DNA of 10,384 nt from an uncultured Lachnospiraceae bacterium. Lineage in GTDB: Bacteria > Bacillota > Clostridia > Lachnospirales > Lachnospiraceae. Below, piece after piece: positions 1 through 6,814 of the stretch (within the stretch, counting starts at the first letter, position 1; every line of letters starts with the position of its first letter). The DNA lies in NCBI GenBank assembly GCA_900553355.1, contig USDK01000075.1, positions 1-10,384 of the forward strand, read 5' to 3'. Both the position numbers and the translations under genes were made by a program. The notes under the pieces are model-generated. The model saw only the letters and a program-made list of their open reading frames with translations. It searched no databases and was not told the DNA's origin.

Positions 1-99
1 GTATTCCATCAGACAGACCATGTTATGAGAACAGTTGGACATCCACTGTACAGAAGCCTGAAGGTTTCTAAAGAAGTAAGTCAGGAAATTGATTTTTAA
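1..99 (+). CDS. C-terminal end of an unidentified protein (partial)
   Basis: Frame 1 is open from the first base to a TAA at 97-99 and encodes the last 32 residues of a protein that begins outside the window. The tail contains HPLYRSLKVSKEV and ends in EIDF; it is hydrophilic and has no membrane segment or visible motif. I do not recognise the family. Its position directly upstream of prdA, on the same strand, makes another proline-reductase-associated gene (for example prdC or prdR, which precede prdA in Clostridioides difficile) a reasonable guess. That guess rests on synteny only. No terminator hairpin is visible between its stop and prdA, so read-through into prdA is possible. Confidence 0.5.
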   Translation, partial: VFHQTDHVMRTVGHPLYRSLKVSKEVSQEIDF

Positions 100-291
100 T
101 TATAACCTGAATGAAACATAATATTATCGGTATTACCGTTGTGTGCAATGAGGTAGGAGACCCCCGATTCTTTTGCCTGACAGAAGTAATTGAGAGGTTC
201 TTCTGGAAGTTGGACGCAGCTGTATATATATTTTTTAACTACAATATTCCGCAAGGAAAATGTATGAAACAAAAACAAGGAGGGAAACAAT
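100..291 (+). other. Intergenic leader upstream of prdA
   Basis: This 192-nt gap precedes prdA. It contains a perfect odd palindrome CGGTA-T-TACCG at 128-138 and an AT-rich run at 221-240. I find no well-spaced sigma-70 -35/-10 pair. prd operons in other clostridia are driven by sigma-54 with the activator PrdR. The only -24/-12-like string here is GG...GC around 205-218, with 9 rather than 10 bases between the dinucleotides, so it is not convincing. The prdA ribosome binding site AAGGAGGG lies at 277-284, 7 nt before the ATG. A 65-codon frame through this gap has no supporting features and was not called. Confidence 0.4.
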
Positions 292-2142
292 ATGTCAATC
301 ACAGCTGAAACAGCAAAAGCACATGCTCATGATCCTGCAGTACTGTGCTGTAGAGCAGAAGCTGGTATCACAATTGAGCCGGCTAATCTCGAAGATCCAG
401 CAATTTTTGATGATCTGGTAGATTCAGGATTATTAAACCTGGACGGATGCCTTACAATCGAAGAAGTACTGGGTGCAAAACTTACAAAAACTTGTGATTC
501 TCTTTGCCCATTAACAAATGATGTTCTGGATGGTGTAAAAGCACCTACAACTCCAGCAGAAGAGGCAGAGGAAGAAGCTCCGGCAGAGGAAGCTGCACCA
601 GCAGCACCAGTTGCAACAGCAGCAACAGTAGCTGGAGGAACACTCAAGATCCACATCGGAGAAGGAAAAGACATCAATCTTGAAATCCCGGTTGGAGCTC
701 TTGGAGCAACAGGAGAAGCAGTAGCAGAAGTACCTGCAGCAGTAGCAGCTACAGCAACAGCAGAAGCACCTGTTGAAGAAACAAAAGTAGTAGGAACATT
801 AACAAGAAGACACATTAAGATCACAGAGGTTAAGAGAGGACCAGAGACAAAAATTGAAGGAACAACTCTTTACATCCGTGAAGGAATTGAAGCAGAAGTA
901 ATTGCTGATCAGGAACTGGTTAAAGATTTCCATCTTGAAATCATCACTCCTGACCAATACCACACATACTCAGAGACAATCATGGATGTTCAGCCAATCG
1001 CTACAAAAGAAGGCGATGCAATCCTTGGTGAAGGCGCAACAAGAGTACTTGACGGCGTTGTTATGATGCTGACAGGTACAGATGAAGGCGGAGTTCAGAT
1101 TGGTGAGTTCGGATCTTCCGAAGGATACCTGGATGAGAACATTATGTGGAATCGTCCTGGCTGCCCGGATAAGGGAGAGATCTTCATCAAAGGTAACATC
1201 GTGATCCAGGAGAAGACAAACATGGAGCGTCGTGGACCTATGGCTGCCCACACTGCATTCGATGTGATCACTCAGGAAATCCGTGAAGTGATGAAGGAAC
1301 TGGATGAGAGCCTGGTAGTAGATACTCAGGAACTGAAACAGGTTCGTCGTCCTGGAAAGAAGAAAGTCGTAATCGTTAAGGAGATCATGGGACAGGGAGC
1401 TATGCATGATAACTTCATCCTTCCTGTAGAGCCTGTCGGAATCCTTGGCGCAAGAGCAAACGTAGACTTAGGAAACGTACCGGTATGTATGTCTCCGCTG
1501 GAAGTCCTTGATGGATGTATCCACGCGCTGACCTGTATCGGACCTGCTTCCAAGGAAATGTCCAGACATTACTGGAGAGAGCCTCTGGTTCTGGAAGCAC
1601 TGCATGATCCGGAAGTTGACCTTTGCGGCGTTGTATTTGTAGGAAGCCCGCAGATCAACGCAGAAAAATTCTATGTATCCAAACGTGTCGGACAGACTGT
1701 AGAGATGATGGATGCAGACGGAGCTTTCGTTACAACAGAAGGTTTCGGAAACAACCACATCGACTTCGCAAGCCATATCGAGCAGATCGGTATGAGAGGC
1801 GTTCCGGTAGTTGGAATGTCCTACTGTGCAGTACAGGGAGCTCTGGTTGTTGGTAACAAGTACATGACATACATGGTTGATAACAACAAATCTGAGTCCG
1901 GTATTGAAAACGAAGTTCTTGGCTGCAACACTCTTTGCGAAGAGGATGCAATCCGTGCACTGGCTATGCTGAAGACAGCAATGGCTGGCGAAGAAGTAAA
2001 AGCTGCTGAGAAGAAGTGGAATCCGAACGTTAAATCTACCAACGTAGAGCTGATCGAAGCTGCTTATGATAAGAAGATTGATCTTGTTGAGAATGAGCAG
2101 TCTCTGCCGATGAGCCAGAAACGTAAGGAAAAATACGACTAA
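292..2142 (+). CDS. prdA: D-proline reductase proprotein PrdA (pyruvoyl-type)
   Basis: PrdA is the proprotein of D-proline reductase, which reduces D-proline to 5-aminovalerate in Stickland fermentation. The 616-aa product matches the family length. It has a Cys-rich N-terminal part (Cys19, Cys20, Cys53, Cys68, Cys72), an Ala/Glu/Pro-rich linker at about 84-115, a short segment (about 116-138), a second Ala-rich linker (about 140-165) and the conserved core from about 168. Family knowledge says the chain cuts itself before a Cys that becomes the pyruvoyl cofactor. The matching residue here is Cys415 in HALTCIGPASKE (codon 1534-1536), giving chains of about 414 and 202 residues, close to the known 45 and 23 kDa subunits. 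The start is set by AAGGAGGG 7 nt upstream. It is first in an operon with the small ORF and prdB. Cleavage itself is inferred. Confidence 0.96.
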   Translation: MSITAETAKAHAHDPAVLCCRAEAGITIEPANLEDPAIFDDLVDSGLLNLDGCLTIEEVLGAKLTKTCDSLCPLTNDVLDGVKAPTTPAEEAEEEAPAEEAAPAAPVATAATVAGGTLKIHIGEGKDINLEIPVGALGATGEAVAEVPAAVAATATAEAPVEETKVVGTLTRRHIKITEVKRGPETKIEGTTLYIREGIEAEVIADQELVKDFHLEIITPDQYHTYSETIMDVQPIATKEGDAILGEGATRVLDGVVMMLTGTDEGGVQIGEFGSSEGYLDENIMWNRPGCPDKGEIFIKGNIVIQEKTNMERRGPMAAHTAFDVITQEIREVMKELDESLVVDTQELKQVRRPGKKKVVIVKEIMGQGAMHDNFILPVEPVGILGARANVDLGNVPVCMSPLEVLDGCIHALTCIGPASKEMSRHYWREPLVLEALHDPEVDLCGVVFVGSPQINAEKFYVSKRVGQTVEMMDADGAFVTTEGFGNNHIDFASHIEQIGMRGVPVVGMSYCAVQGALVVGNKYMTYMVDNNKSESGIENEVLGCNTLCEEDAIRALAMLKTAMAGEEVKAAEKKWNPNVKSTNVELIEAAYDKKIDLVENEQSLPMSQKRKEKYD

Positions 2143-2156
2143 TTCGGGTGTTTTAA

Positions 2157-2453
2157 ATGAACAACGAGCGTTTGCATTATGGTGACAAGATCATTTACAT
2201 GGAAGGGGTTGTCGTTGATGTTGACGACTGCAGCATCAGCGTAGATCTGAAAGGAAGGCTGGGATTTTTCAAAGCCCCAAAGCGGATGTTCATCTGCGAT
2301 TCTGAACCGAAGGTAGGACAGGAAGTCGGATGGAATATGAGCTTTCCGGAGCAGCTCGGACCAGAGATAAATGAAAAATATGTCAGCAACATTGAAAAAG
2401 AACGGCGCAAACAAGAAGAGATGCGTACGCGTTTGGATAATAAGGAGGTCTAA
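2157..2453 (+). CDS. Small conserved protein between prdA and prdB (CBO2463/CBO2479-like)
   Basis: This 98-aa protein sits 14 nt after the prdA stop and ends 2 nt before the prdB ATG, so it is very probably co-translated with both. Residues 1-70 look like a small beta-rich domain with short hydrophobic strands (KIIYMEGVVVDVDD, ISVDLKGRLGFF). The last 25 residues are charged and likely helical (NIEKERRKQEEMRTRL). There is no signal peptide or membrane segment. A small ORF occupies the same position in the C. difficile prd operon (CD3243), and I believe it matches the CBO2463/CBO2479 domain family, but that name is from memory. Its ribosome binding site is weak (GGGTG at 2146-2150), suggesting lower output or coupling to prdA. 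Its function is unknown; an assembly or maturation role is a guess from location. Confidence 0.8.
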   Translation: MNNERLHYGDKIIYMEGVVVDVDDCSISVDLKGRLGFFKAPKRMFICDSEPKVGQEVGWNMSFPEQLGPEINEKYVSNIEKERRKQEEMRTRLDNKEV

Positions 2454-2455
2454 AA

Positions 2456-3181
2456 ATGAGTTTAACGGTTGTTAAAGGTTTACAATCAGAAATCTTCGTA
2501 CCTATTACTCCACCGGCAGTATGGACTCCTGTAACAAAAGAGCTGAAGGATATGTCTATCGCTCTTGCAACAGCAGCAGGTGTTCACAAAAAATCCCAGG
2601 AGAGATTTAATCTTGCTGGTGACTGGACATGGAGAAAAATTGAGAATACCACACCATCTAGCGAGCTGATGGTATCCCACGGCGGATATGATAACAGTGA
2701 TGTTAACAAAGACATCAACTGCATGTTCCCGATCGACAGAATCCATGAACTGGCAGCAGAAGGCTTTATCAGAGCCTGCGCTCCGGTACACGCTGGATTC
2801 ATGGGCGGCGGCGGAAACCAGGAGAAGTTCAAACACGAAACTGGTCCGGCTATCGCACAGATGTTTAAAGAAGAGGATGTCGACGCAGTAATCCTCACCG
2901 CTGGCTGAGGTACCTGCCACCGCTCTGCAGTATTGGTGCAGAGAGCGATTGAAGAAGCTGGAATTCCTACAATTATCATTGCAGCTCTTCCACCGGTTGT
3001 TCGTCAGACCGGTACTCCTCGTGCAGTTGCTCCGCTGGTTCCTATGGGAGCTAACGCTGGTGGACCGCACAATGTTGAACAGCAGACACAGATCGTAAAA
3101 GCGACTCTTGAGCAGTTAGTAAAGATCCAGACACCTGGAACTATCGTACCGCTGCCATTTGAGTATGTAGCAAAGATCTAA
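2456..3181 (+). CDS. prdB: D-proline reductase selenoprotein subunit PrdB (UGA-encoded Sec)
   Basis: PrdB is the selenocysteine subunit that carries the redox-active centre attacking D-proline. The frame from ATG 2456 runs 150 codons to an in-frame TGA (2906-2908) and continues 90 more codons to TAA at 3179-3181, giving a 241-residue product (about 26 kDa, the known PrdB size). The TGA lies in TAG-U-GTCHR, a U-x-x-C redox motif (Sec151, Cys154) like that of glycine reductase GrdB. Homology continues on both sides: HGGYDNSD...MFPIDRIHEL before it, and PTIIIAALPPVV then ANAGGPHNVEQQ after it. A SECIS hairpin follows the UGA. A strong AGGAGG at 2443-2448 sets the start. An automatic gene caller would split this gene in two. 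Confidence 0.95.
2906..2947 (+). promoter_or_regulatory. Bacterial SECIS element for PrdB Sec151
   Basis: Immediately after the UGA (2906-2908) the mRNA can fold CGCUCUGCA (2921-2929) against UGCAGAGAGCG (2937-2947), with a 7-nt apical loop GUAUUGG and a 2-nt bulge near the base. The loop starts about 21 nt after the UGA, within the spacing known for bacterial SECIS elements, which recruit SelB carrying Sec-tRNA. The hairpin lies inside coding sequence, so it is constrained both as RNA and as protein. I infer function from position and from the continuing PrdB homology. Confidence 0.85.
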
Positions 3182-3193
3182 GGAAATGTATGG

Positions 3194-3227
3194 AAAGGGC
3201 AGATGAGTTATCATCTGCCCTTTTGTA
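3194..3227 (+). terminator. Terminator-like hairpin between prdB and prdD
   Basis: A perfect 13-bp stem AAAGGGCAGATGA (3194-3206) / TCATCTGCCCTTT (3211-3223) with a GTTA loop is followed by TTTTG. It starts 12 nt after the prdB stop, with only 23 nt between it and the likely prdD start. It may act as a partial terminator or RNA-processing block that lowers prdDE expression relative to prdAB. Confidence 0.8.
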
Positions 3228-3246
3228 AAAAATGGAGGTGACCCGA

Positions 3247-4014
3247 GTGGCTGAAAAAGAAATTGACCTGAGACGTCTCGTGATCAAGGCTTTTCATGTA
3301 ACGGATGTGGAGTTTGGTGAACACAATGATGTAACAGTGGACGGCCATATGACAATCAGCAAAGAAATGTTGGATGAACTTGTGAAAAAAGAAGAACATA
3401 TTGAGAAGATTGATATTCAGATCATCAAGCCGGGAGATCATGACAGATGGACCAATACGATCATGGATATTATTCCGATTTCAACCAAGGTACTTGGAAA
3501 ATTAGGGGAAGGTATTACACATACTCTGACAGGTGTCTATGTGATGCTGACAGGTGTGGATGTAAATGGCAAACAGTGCCATGAGTTCGGGTCTTCTGAG
3601 GGGAATTTAAAGGATCAGCTGTATCTGAACCGCGCGGGAACGCCAGGAGATGATGATTATATTATTTCTTTTGATGTTACCCTTGCAGCCGGAATGGGAC
3701 AGGAGAGGCCAGGACCTACGGCAGCTCATCGTGCCTGCGATGAATTTGTTCAGACGTTCCGCGAGAAGATGAAGAAATTTAAGGGAGAAAAGTGTACAGA
3801 ACGTCATGAATATCATGACGTTGTAAGACCTGGAAAGAAACGTGTGCTGATCGTAAAACAGGTGGCAGGACAGGGAGCGATGTATGATACACATCTGTTC
3901 TCTAATGAGCCGTCTGGCGTGGAAGGCGGACGTTCGATCATAGATATGGGCAATATGCCGATTCTGATCACTCCGAACGAGTACAGAGACGGTATTATCC
4001 GCTCGATGCAGTAG
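3247..4014 (+). CDS. prdD: PrdD, paralogue of the PrdA beta half
   Basis: The 255-aa product is homologous over its whole length to PrdA residues about 170-414. Shared blocks include HEFGSSEG (PrdA GEFGSSEG), RPGPTAAH (RRGPMAAH), RPGKKRVLIVKQVAGQGAMYD (split here as RPGKKRVLIVK + QVAGQGAMYD; PrdA RPGKKKVVIVK + EIMGQGAMHD) and the C-terminal DGIIRSMQ (DGCIHALT). PrdD is an accessory product of proline reductase operons without a settled function; a structural or maturation role is inferred. I chose GTG at 3247 because GGAGGTGA (3234-3241) sits 5 nt before it. The upstream ATG at 3232 overlaps that ribosome binding site and would add five residues. The stop codon overlaps the prdE ribosome binding site, so translation is coupled. 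PrdD ends at the residue matching the last residue before the PrdA cleavage site. Confidence 0.9.
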   Translation: MAEKEIDLRRLVIKAFHVTDVEFGEHNDVTVDGHMTISKEMLDELVKKEEHIEKIDIQIIKPGDHDRWTNTIMDIIPISTKVLGKLGEGITHTLTGVYVMLTGVDVNGKQCHEFGSSEGNLKDQLYLNRAGTPGDDDYIISFDVTLAAGMGQERPGPTAAHRACDEFVQTFREKMKKFKGEKCTERHEYHDVVRPGKKRVLIVKQVAGQGAMYDTHLFSNEPSGVEGGRSIIDMGNMPILITPNEYRDGIIRSMQ

Positions 4015-4026
4015 GAGGTGTATAGA

Positions 4027-4506
4027 ATGGGTATTGGACCATCAACAAAAGAAACTACATTACATCATTTCCGTGATCCCCTGCTGGAGGTAGTTGCGGC
4101 AGATACGGATCTGGATCTGATGGGGATTATTATTGTCGGTACTCCGGATGATAACAAGGATAAGCTCCTGGTAGGCACCAGGACTGCTGTATGGGCAGAA
4201 GCGATGAGAGCTGACGGAGTGATCCTTTCCTCGGATGGCTGGGGAAACAGTGATGTGGATTATACCAACACCTGTGAGCAGCTTGGTATCCGCGGTATTC
4301 CGGTTACGGGGCTTAACTTCAGCGGTACGGTTGCACAGTTTGTTGTGGTGAATGATTATCTGGATGGGATTATCGACATTAACAAGAGTGAAGACGGCAC
4401 AGAGACGAATGTTGTGGGAGAAAACAATATGGTAGAGCTGGACTGTCTGAAAGCAAAAGCCTTGCTTAAGCTGAAAATGCGGCATAATGATGAAAAGAAT
4501 CGCTGA
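4027..4506 (+). CDS. prdE: PrdE, paralogue of the PrdA alpha (pyruvoyl) half without the catalytic Cys
   Basis: The 159-aa product aligns with PrdA from residue 414 onward: MGIGPSTKE versus TCIGPASKE, then FRDPLLE versus WREPLVL, MGIIIVGTP versus CGVVFVGSP, CEQLGIRGIPVTG versus IEQIGMRGVPVVG, and INKSEDGTETNVVG versus NNKSESGIENEVLG. PrdE has Gly2 where PrdA has the cofactor-forming Cys415, so it should not form a pyruvoyl group. It also lacks counterparts of PrdA Cys445, Cys512 and Cys545. The start is ATG 4027, 8 nt after AGGAGG (4013-4018). A GTG at 4018 lies within the ribosome binding site and is unlikely. It is the last gene of the operon, followed by a strong terminator. Family assignment is clear; the biochemical role is unknown, perhaps a structural partner of PrdD. 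Confidence 0.9.
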   Translation: MGIGPSTKETTLHHFRDPLLEVVAADTDLDLMGIIIVGTPDDNKDKLLVGTRTAVWAEAMRADGVILSSDGWGNSDVDYTNTCEQLGIRGIPVTGLNFSGTVAQFVVVNDYLDGIIDINKSEDGTETNVVGENNMVELDCLKAKALLKLKMRHNDEKNR

Positions 4507-4511
4507 TTTAC

Positions 4512-4553
4512 AAAAGAAAAGGCACGACATCAAATGTCGTGCCTTTTCTTTTT
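4512..4553 (+). terminator. Rho-independent terminator of the prd operon
   Basis: A perfect 19-bp stem (4512-4530 with 4534-4552, core GGCACGACAT / ATGTCGTGCC) has a CAA loop. Its 3' arm and tail are T-rich (CCTTTTCTTTTT). It begins 5 nt after the prdE stop. The stem is A-rich at the 5' base, so it could also work on the opposite strand, but no minus-strand gene ends here. Confidence 0.93.
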
Positions 4554-5051
4554 GGTATGTCATTGAGAGGTTTTCCTCGTTGCATTGCAGTTTGCATTAT
4601 ATACAAAGCTGGGGAATGCTTCTCTAAAAAGAGATGTATATATTCATTGGAGTTCACCATTGCAGGATTGTTCTTGGGGGAAACAATCGGCTCTGGTATA
4701 ACTGCAATAACAACCGTACATTCATCTTAAACAGAAATAACTTTTAAAAAATAGCAGCCTCCTAATTACTTATGGAAACCGCCTTTGGTTATGCCCTATT
4801 TAAGATGGTTATAATATAGCACCACTTTTCCAGGGTGTCAAGACGATGAGAAACGAAAAAATTAATTTTGTATAATTTCGTTATAAAAAATGGATATTTA
4901 TGCAAAAAAATGTACACTTTAACGAATCGATATGATAACAATTTACCACAGTGATATACAGAAATCTATTTGGTTATAGTGGGAAAAAGAAGAAAGTTAT
5001 GGTACAATAATTGTGTCTTAAGCAAAATAATGGAGGATATGAAAAAGAGAA
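4554..5051. other. AT-rich intergenic region, no gene recognised
   Basis: About 500 nt separate the prd terminator from the next gene. No convincing coding frame or tRNA is present. The visible structure is limited: a TATAAT at 4810-4815 with a poorly spaced upstream TTGGTT, and another TATAAT at 4871-4876 inside an imperfect dyad AACGAAA (4852-4858) / TTTCGTT (4876-4882). The 3' end holds a probable promoter for the downstream gene. Base composition is clearly more AT-rich after about 4740 than in the flanking genes. Confidence 0.5.
5000..5008 (+). promoter_or_regulatory. Probable extended -10 promoter for the YcxB-like gene
   Basis: TGGTACAAT matches the extended -10 pattern TGnTATAAT with one mismatch. 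The -35 position 17 bp upstream (about 4980-4985) is poor, which extended -10 promoters tolerate. It lies about 44 nt before the ATG at 5052, and a GGAGG occurs at 5032-5036. Confidence 0.4.
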
Positions 5052-5699
5052 ATGGAAAATCAGGAATTACAAGGTGCGGCAGATCCGCGGAAAAATCATT
5101 ATACAGTGCATATCAGGCGTGATACACAGATGATGAAGATATTTATCAAATTTACAAACCGGATCAGGCATCCCAGGGTTACATTTAATCTTTTGGCAAC
5201 AGGCGTACTCCTGGCGTTGGTCCCGACAGTTATCAAGGGGATTGCGCTGCCGGGTGTGGTCATAAGCTACGGAATGGGAGTGCTGCTGATTCTGATGGCG
5301 CTGTTCCGGCAGAACATTTCGGTAAGTATGATGAAAAATGATCCCCAGGTAAAGGAGAATGAGGAAATTACATATTTGTTTGGAGATAGTAGAATCCGGG
5401 CCCTGAGAGATGGCAGGGAAGAGGATATGGGATACTATAAAAACGTCTACCGGGTGTGGGAAGATGAGAGGATCTATTATGTAGGAATGAACGAGGAAGA
5501 TCTGCTGATCCTGCCGAAGGATGAGTTTATAGAAGGGGATCAGGAGAGCTTCCGCGAGTTTATTCTGGATAAGAGTGGCGCTGATTATCGATGGGTGCCG
5601 ACGGGGCTTGTAAACCGCAGTAAGGAATTTGGAAGAAAGATACGTGGACATATGACTCAGATGCGTATAGATGCGCAGGAACAAAATAAGAAGCGCTGA
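5052..5699 (+). CDS. YcxB-like membrane-anchored protein
   Basis: The 215-aa protein has a polar N-terminus (1-40), two adjacent hydrophobic helices at about 44-61 and 64-85 joined by a short turn, then a soluble domain. That two-helix hairpin followed by a small alpha/beta domain is the plan of the YcxB-like family. The diagnostic stretch is at about 128-175, with YYKNVYRVWEDERIYY, LLILPKDEF and ESFREFIL. The last 30 residues are strongly basic. No enzymatic residues are known for this family and its role is unknown. The ATG at 5052 is 15 nt from GGAGG, which is long; a later start at Met27/Met28 (5130 or 5133) would keep both helices. It is transcribed alone and ends at the bidirectional terminator. 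Confidence 0.8.
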   Translation: MENQELQGAADPRKNHYTVHIRRDTQMMKIFIKFTNRIRHPRVTFNLLATGVLLALVPTVIKGIALPGVVISYGMGVLLILMALFRQNISVSMMKNDPQVKENEEITYLFGDSRIRALRDGREEDMGYYKNVYRVWEDERIYYVGMNEEDLLILPKDEFIEGDQESFREFILDKSGADYRWVPTGLVNRSKEFGRKIRGHMTQMRIDAQEQNKKR

Positions 5700-5710
5700 G
5701 ATGGGAAAAG

Positions 5711-5750
5711 AAAAGCGTCTGCCTTGCGAGCTTGCAGGGCAGACGCTTTT
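5711..5750. terminator. Bidirectional terminator between converging genes
   Basis: A 13-bp perfect stem AAAAGCGTCTGCC (5711-5723) / GGCAGACGCTTTT (5738-5750) encloses a 14-nt loop. On the + strand it is followed by a T run, serving the YcxB-like gene. On the minus strand the complement of the A-rich stretch 5704-5714 gives TTTTCTTTTCCC, serving the permease gene that ends at 5791. Confidence 0.9.
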
Positions 5751-5790
5751 TATGTGTCTCTGTTAAATTTACAAAAGATAAATGCATTCC

Positions 5791-6723
5791 TTATGCAGCA
5801 GATCCTTTCTTGATCGCGTCATGGAGATATAAGAATGCGGTAATGTAAACGATAACTGCGATAACCTTTGTCAGTGTATCAAGCGGTAAGCTGGATACGA
5901 AAGCGTATGCAACGTATACACCAACGGCTCCGAAAATCGCCTGTGTCCAGCAGGCAACCATGTCATATCTTCCCTGTGCGATGAACTTCGGTCCATTACC
6001 AAATGCCATCAGGTAAGCACAGGATCCCATCATAGCCGGGAACGCACATCCTGCATCCATGCCCAGTGCAAGAACCATAGCCATACAAGGTGCGTAAAGA
6101 CCTACACCGATACTCATCAGAGCGCCGAAGATAAAGTTTCCAACAACAGCGACAACGAGTTTCCATCCGCGAAGGCCGAGCTCAGTACCAATTGTACCAA
6201 ATGGACCAAAGTTCATTACCTTCATAAGGATTACAGTTGCCAGAATAAACAGTCCGATGAACAGAGCGTAACGAACTTTCTTTCGATCGAACTTTGTAAC
6301 GATATCAGCCATTACAAACGAACCAACTACAGAAGCTACCAGCATCAGTACCAGTGTCAGGATATCCATATCTACGAAACCGAAAAACAGGAAAGCTTCT
6401 ACACATACCGGAACAGTATCACCTACATTCAGTGTACCAGGAACCAGGATATCGTCTACGGACTTTGTCAGCTTAAATGAAGCGGAAGAAGGAGCAAAGG
6501 ATCCGATTCCCAGAGTATCCAGGAAGTTTGCTACAAAACCTGTGATGGCTGTTGCAACAATATTCTTTGGCTGCTTTCCTCTTGCCCACAGCTCTTCGCC
6601 AGTCAGGCCGGTGCCCGGGTCTTTTTCCGGGTTCGCGCGAAGCTCTTTGTTCTTTCTCCACATGAGAACAAGGTTCAGGATAATGCCGATTACGCATAAC
6701 CCCTTCATGATGTACATTGCCAT
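5791..6723 (-). CDS. TauE/SafE-family membrane permease
   Basis: The 310-aa integral membrane protein fits the TauE/SafE family, a group of inner-membrane exporters of sulfite, sulfoacetate and other small organic or sulfur anions; the substrate here is unknown. After a first helix (about 5-21) comes a charged cytosolic loop (about 22-54). Two related blocks follow: the first contains DTLGIGSFAPSS (about 69-80) and the second GVGLYAPCMAMVLALGMD (about 206-223) and FPAMMGSCAYLM (about 228-239). The pair is typical of the family's internal repeat. I start at ATG 6723 because GGAGGG (6731-6736) lies 7 nt upstream. A longer frame beginning at 6804 would start almost at the predicted transcription start. 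Permeases of this family occur near Stickland clusters, so a link to prd is possible, but it is a separate, opposite-strand unit. Confidence 0.85.
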   Translation of the reverse strand: MAMYIMKGLCVIGIILNLVLMWRKNKELRANPEKDPGTGLTGEELWARGKQPKNIVATAITGFVANFLDTLGIGSFAPSSASFKLTKSVDDILVPGTLNVGDTVPVCVEAFLFFGFVDMDILTLVLMLVASVVGSFVMADIVTKFDRKKVRYALFIGLFILATVILMKVMNFGPFGTIGTELGLRGWKLVVAVVGNFIFGALMSIGVGLYAPCMAMVLALGMDAGCAFPAMMGSCAYLMAFGNGPKFIAQGRYDMVACWTQAIFGAVGVYVAYAFVSSLPLDTLTKVIAVIVYITAFLYLHDAIKKGSAA

Positions 6724-6814
6724 AAAACATCCCTCCAGATTATAAATATAAGTCCCGAATCCGTCAGAAAAGCTACCCCCGATTATAGCAAAAGACAGAT
6801 TCAATTACATGTTG

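Noticed and set aside
205..218. Possible sigma-54 -24/-12 promoter upstream of prdA
   Set aside because: The GG and GC dinucleotides are 9 rather than 10 bases apart and the surrounding consensus is poor, so it was not called although sigma-54 control is known for related prd operons.
111..308. 65-aa plus-strand frame upstream of and overlapping prdA
   Set aside because: No ribosome binding site at its start, composition unlike a real protein, and it overlaps the prdA start region.
327..824. 165-aa minus-strand frame inside prdA
   Set aside because: Ser/Ala-rich mirror of the Ala/Glu-rich linker codons on the opposite strand; the prdA frame has clear homology.
2933..3181. Separate gene made of the prdB 3' part
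   Set aside because: It is the in-frame continuation of PrdB past the UGA selenocysteine codon, has no ribosome binding site and begins mid-domain.
4539..4730. 63-aa plus-strand frame after the prd terminator, and an antiparallel minus-strand frame of about 75 codons over the same bases
   Set aside because: The plus frame starts inside the terminator stem and has no ribosome binding site. The minus frame has protein-like composition, but a stop lies just upstream and no start with a binding site exists. At most it is a gene remnant I cannot identify.
5039..5122. 27-codon frame overlapping the start of the YcxB-like gene
   Set aside because: It starts only 2 nt after GGAGG, is out of frame, and its sequence is only the shifted reading of the real gene; a leader peptide is not supported.
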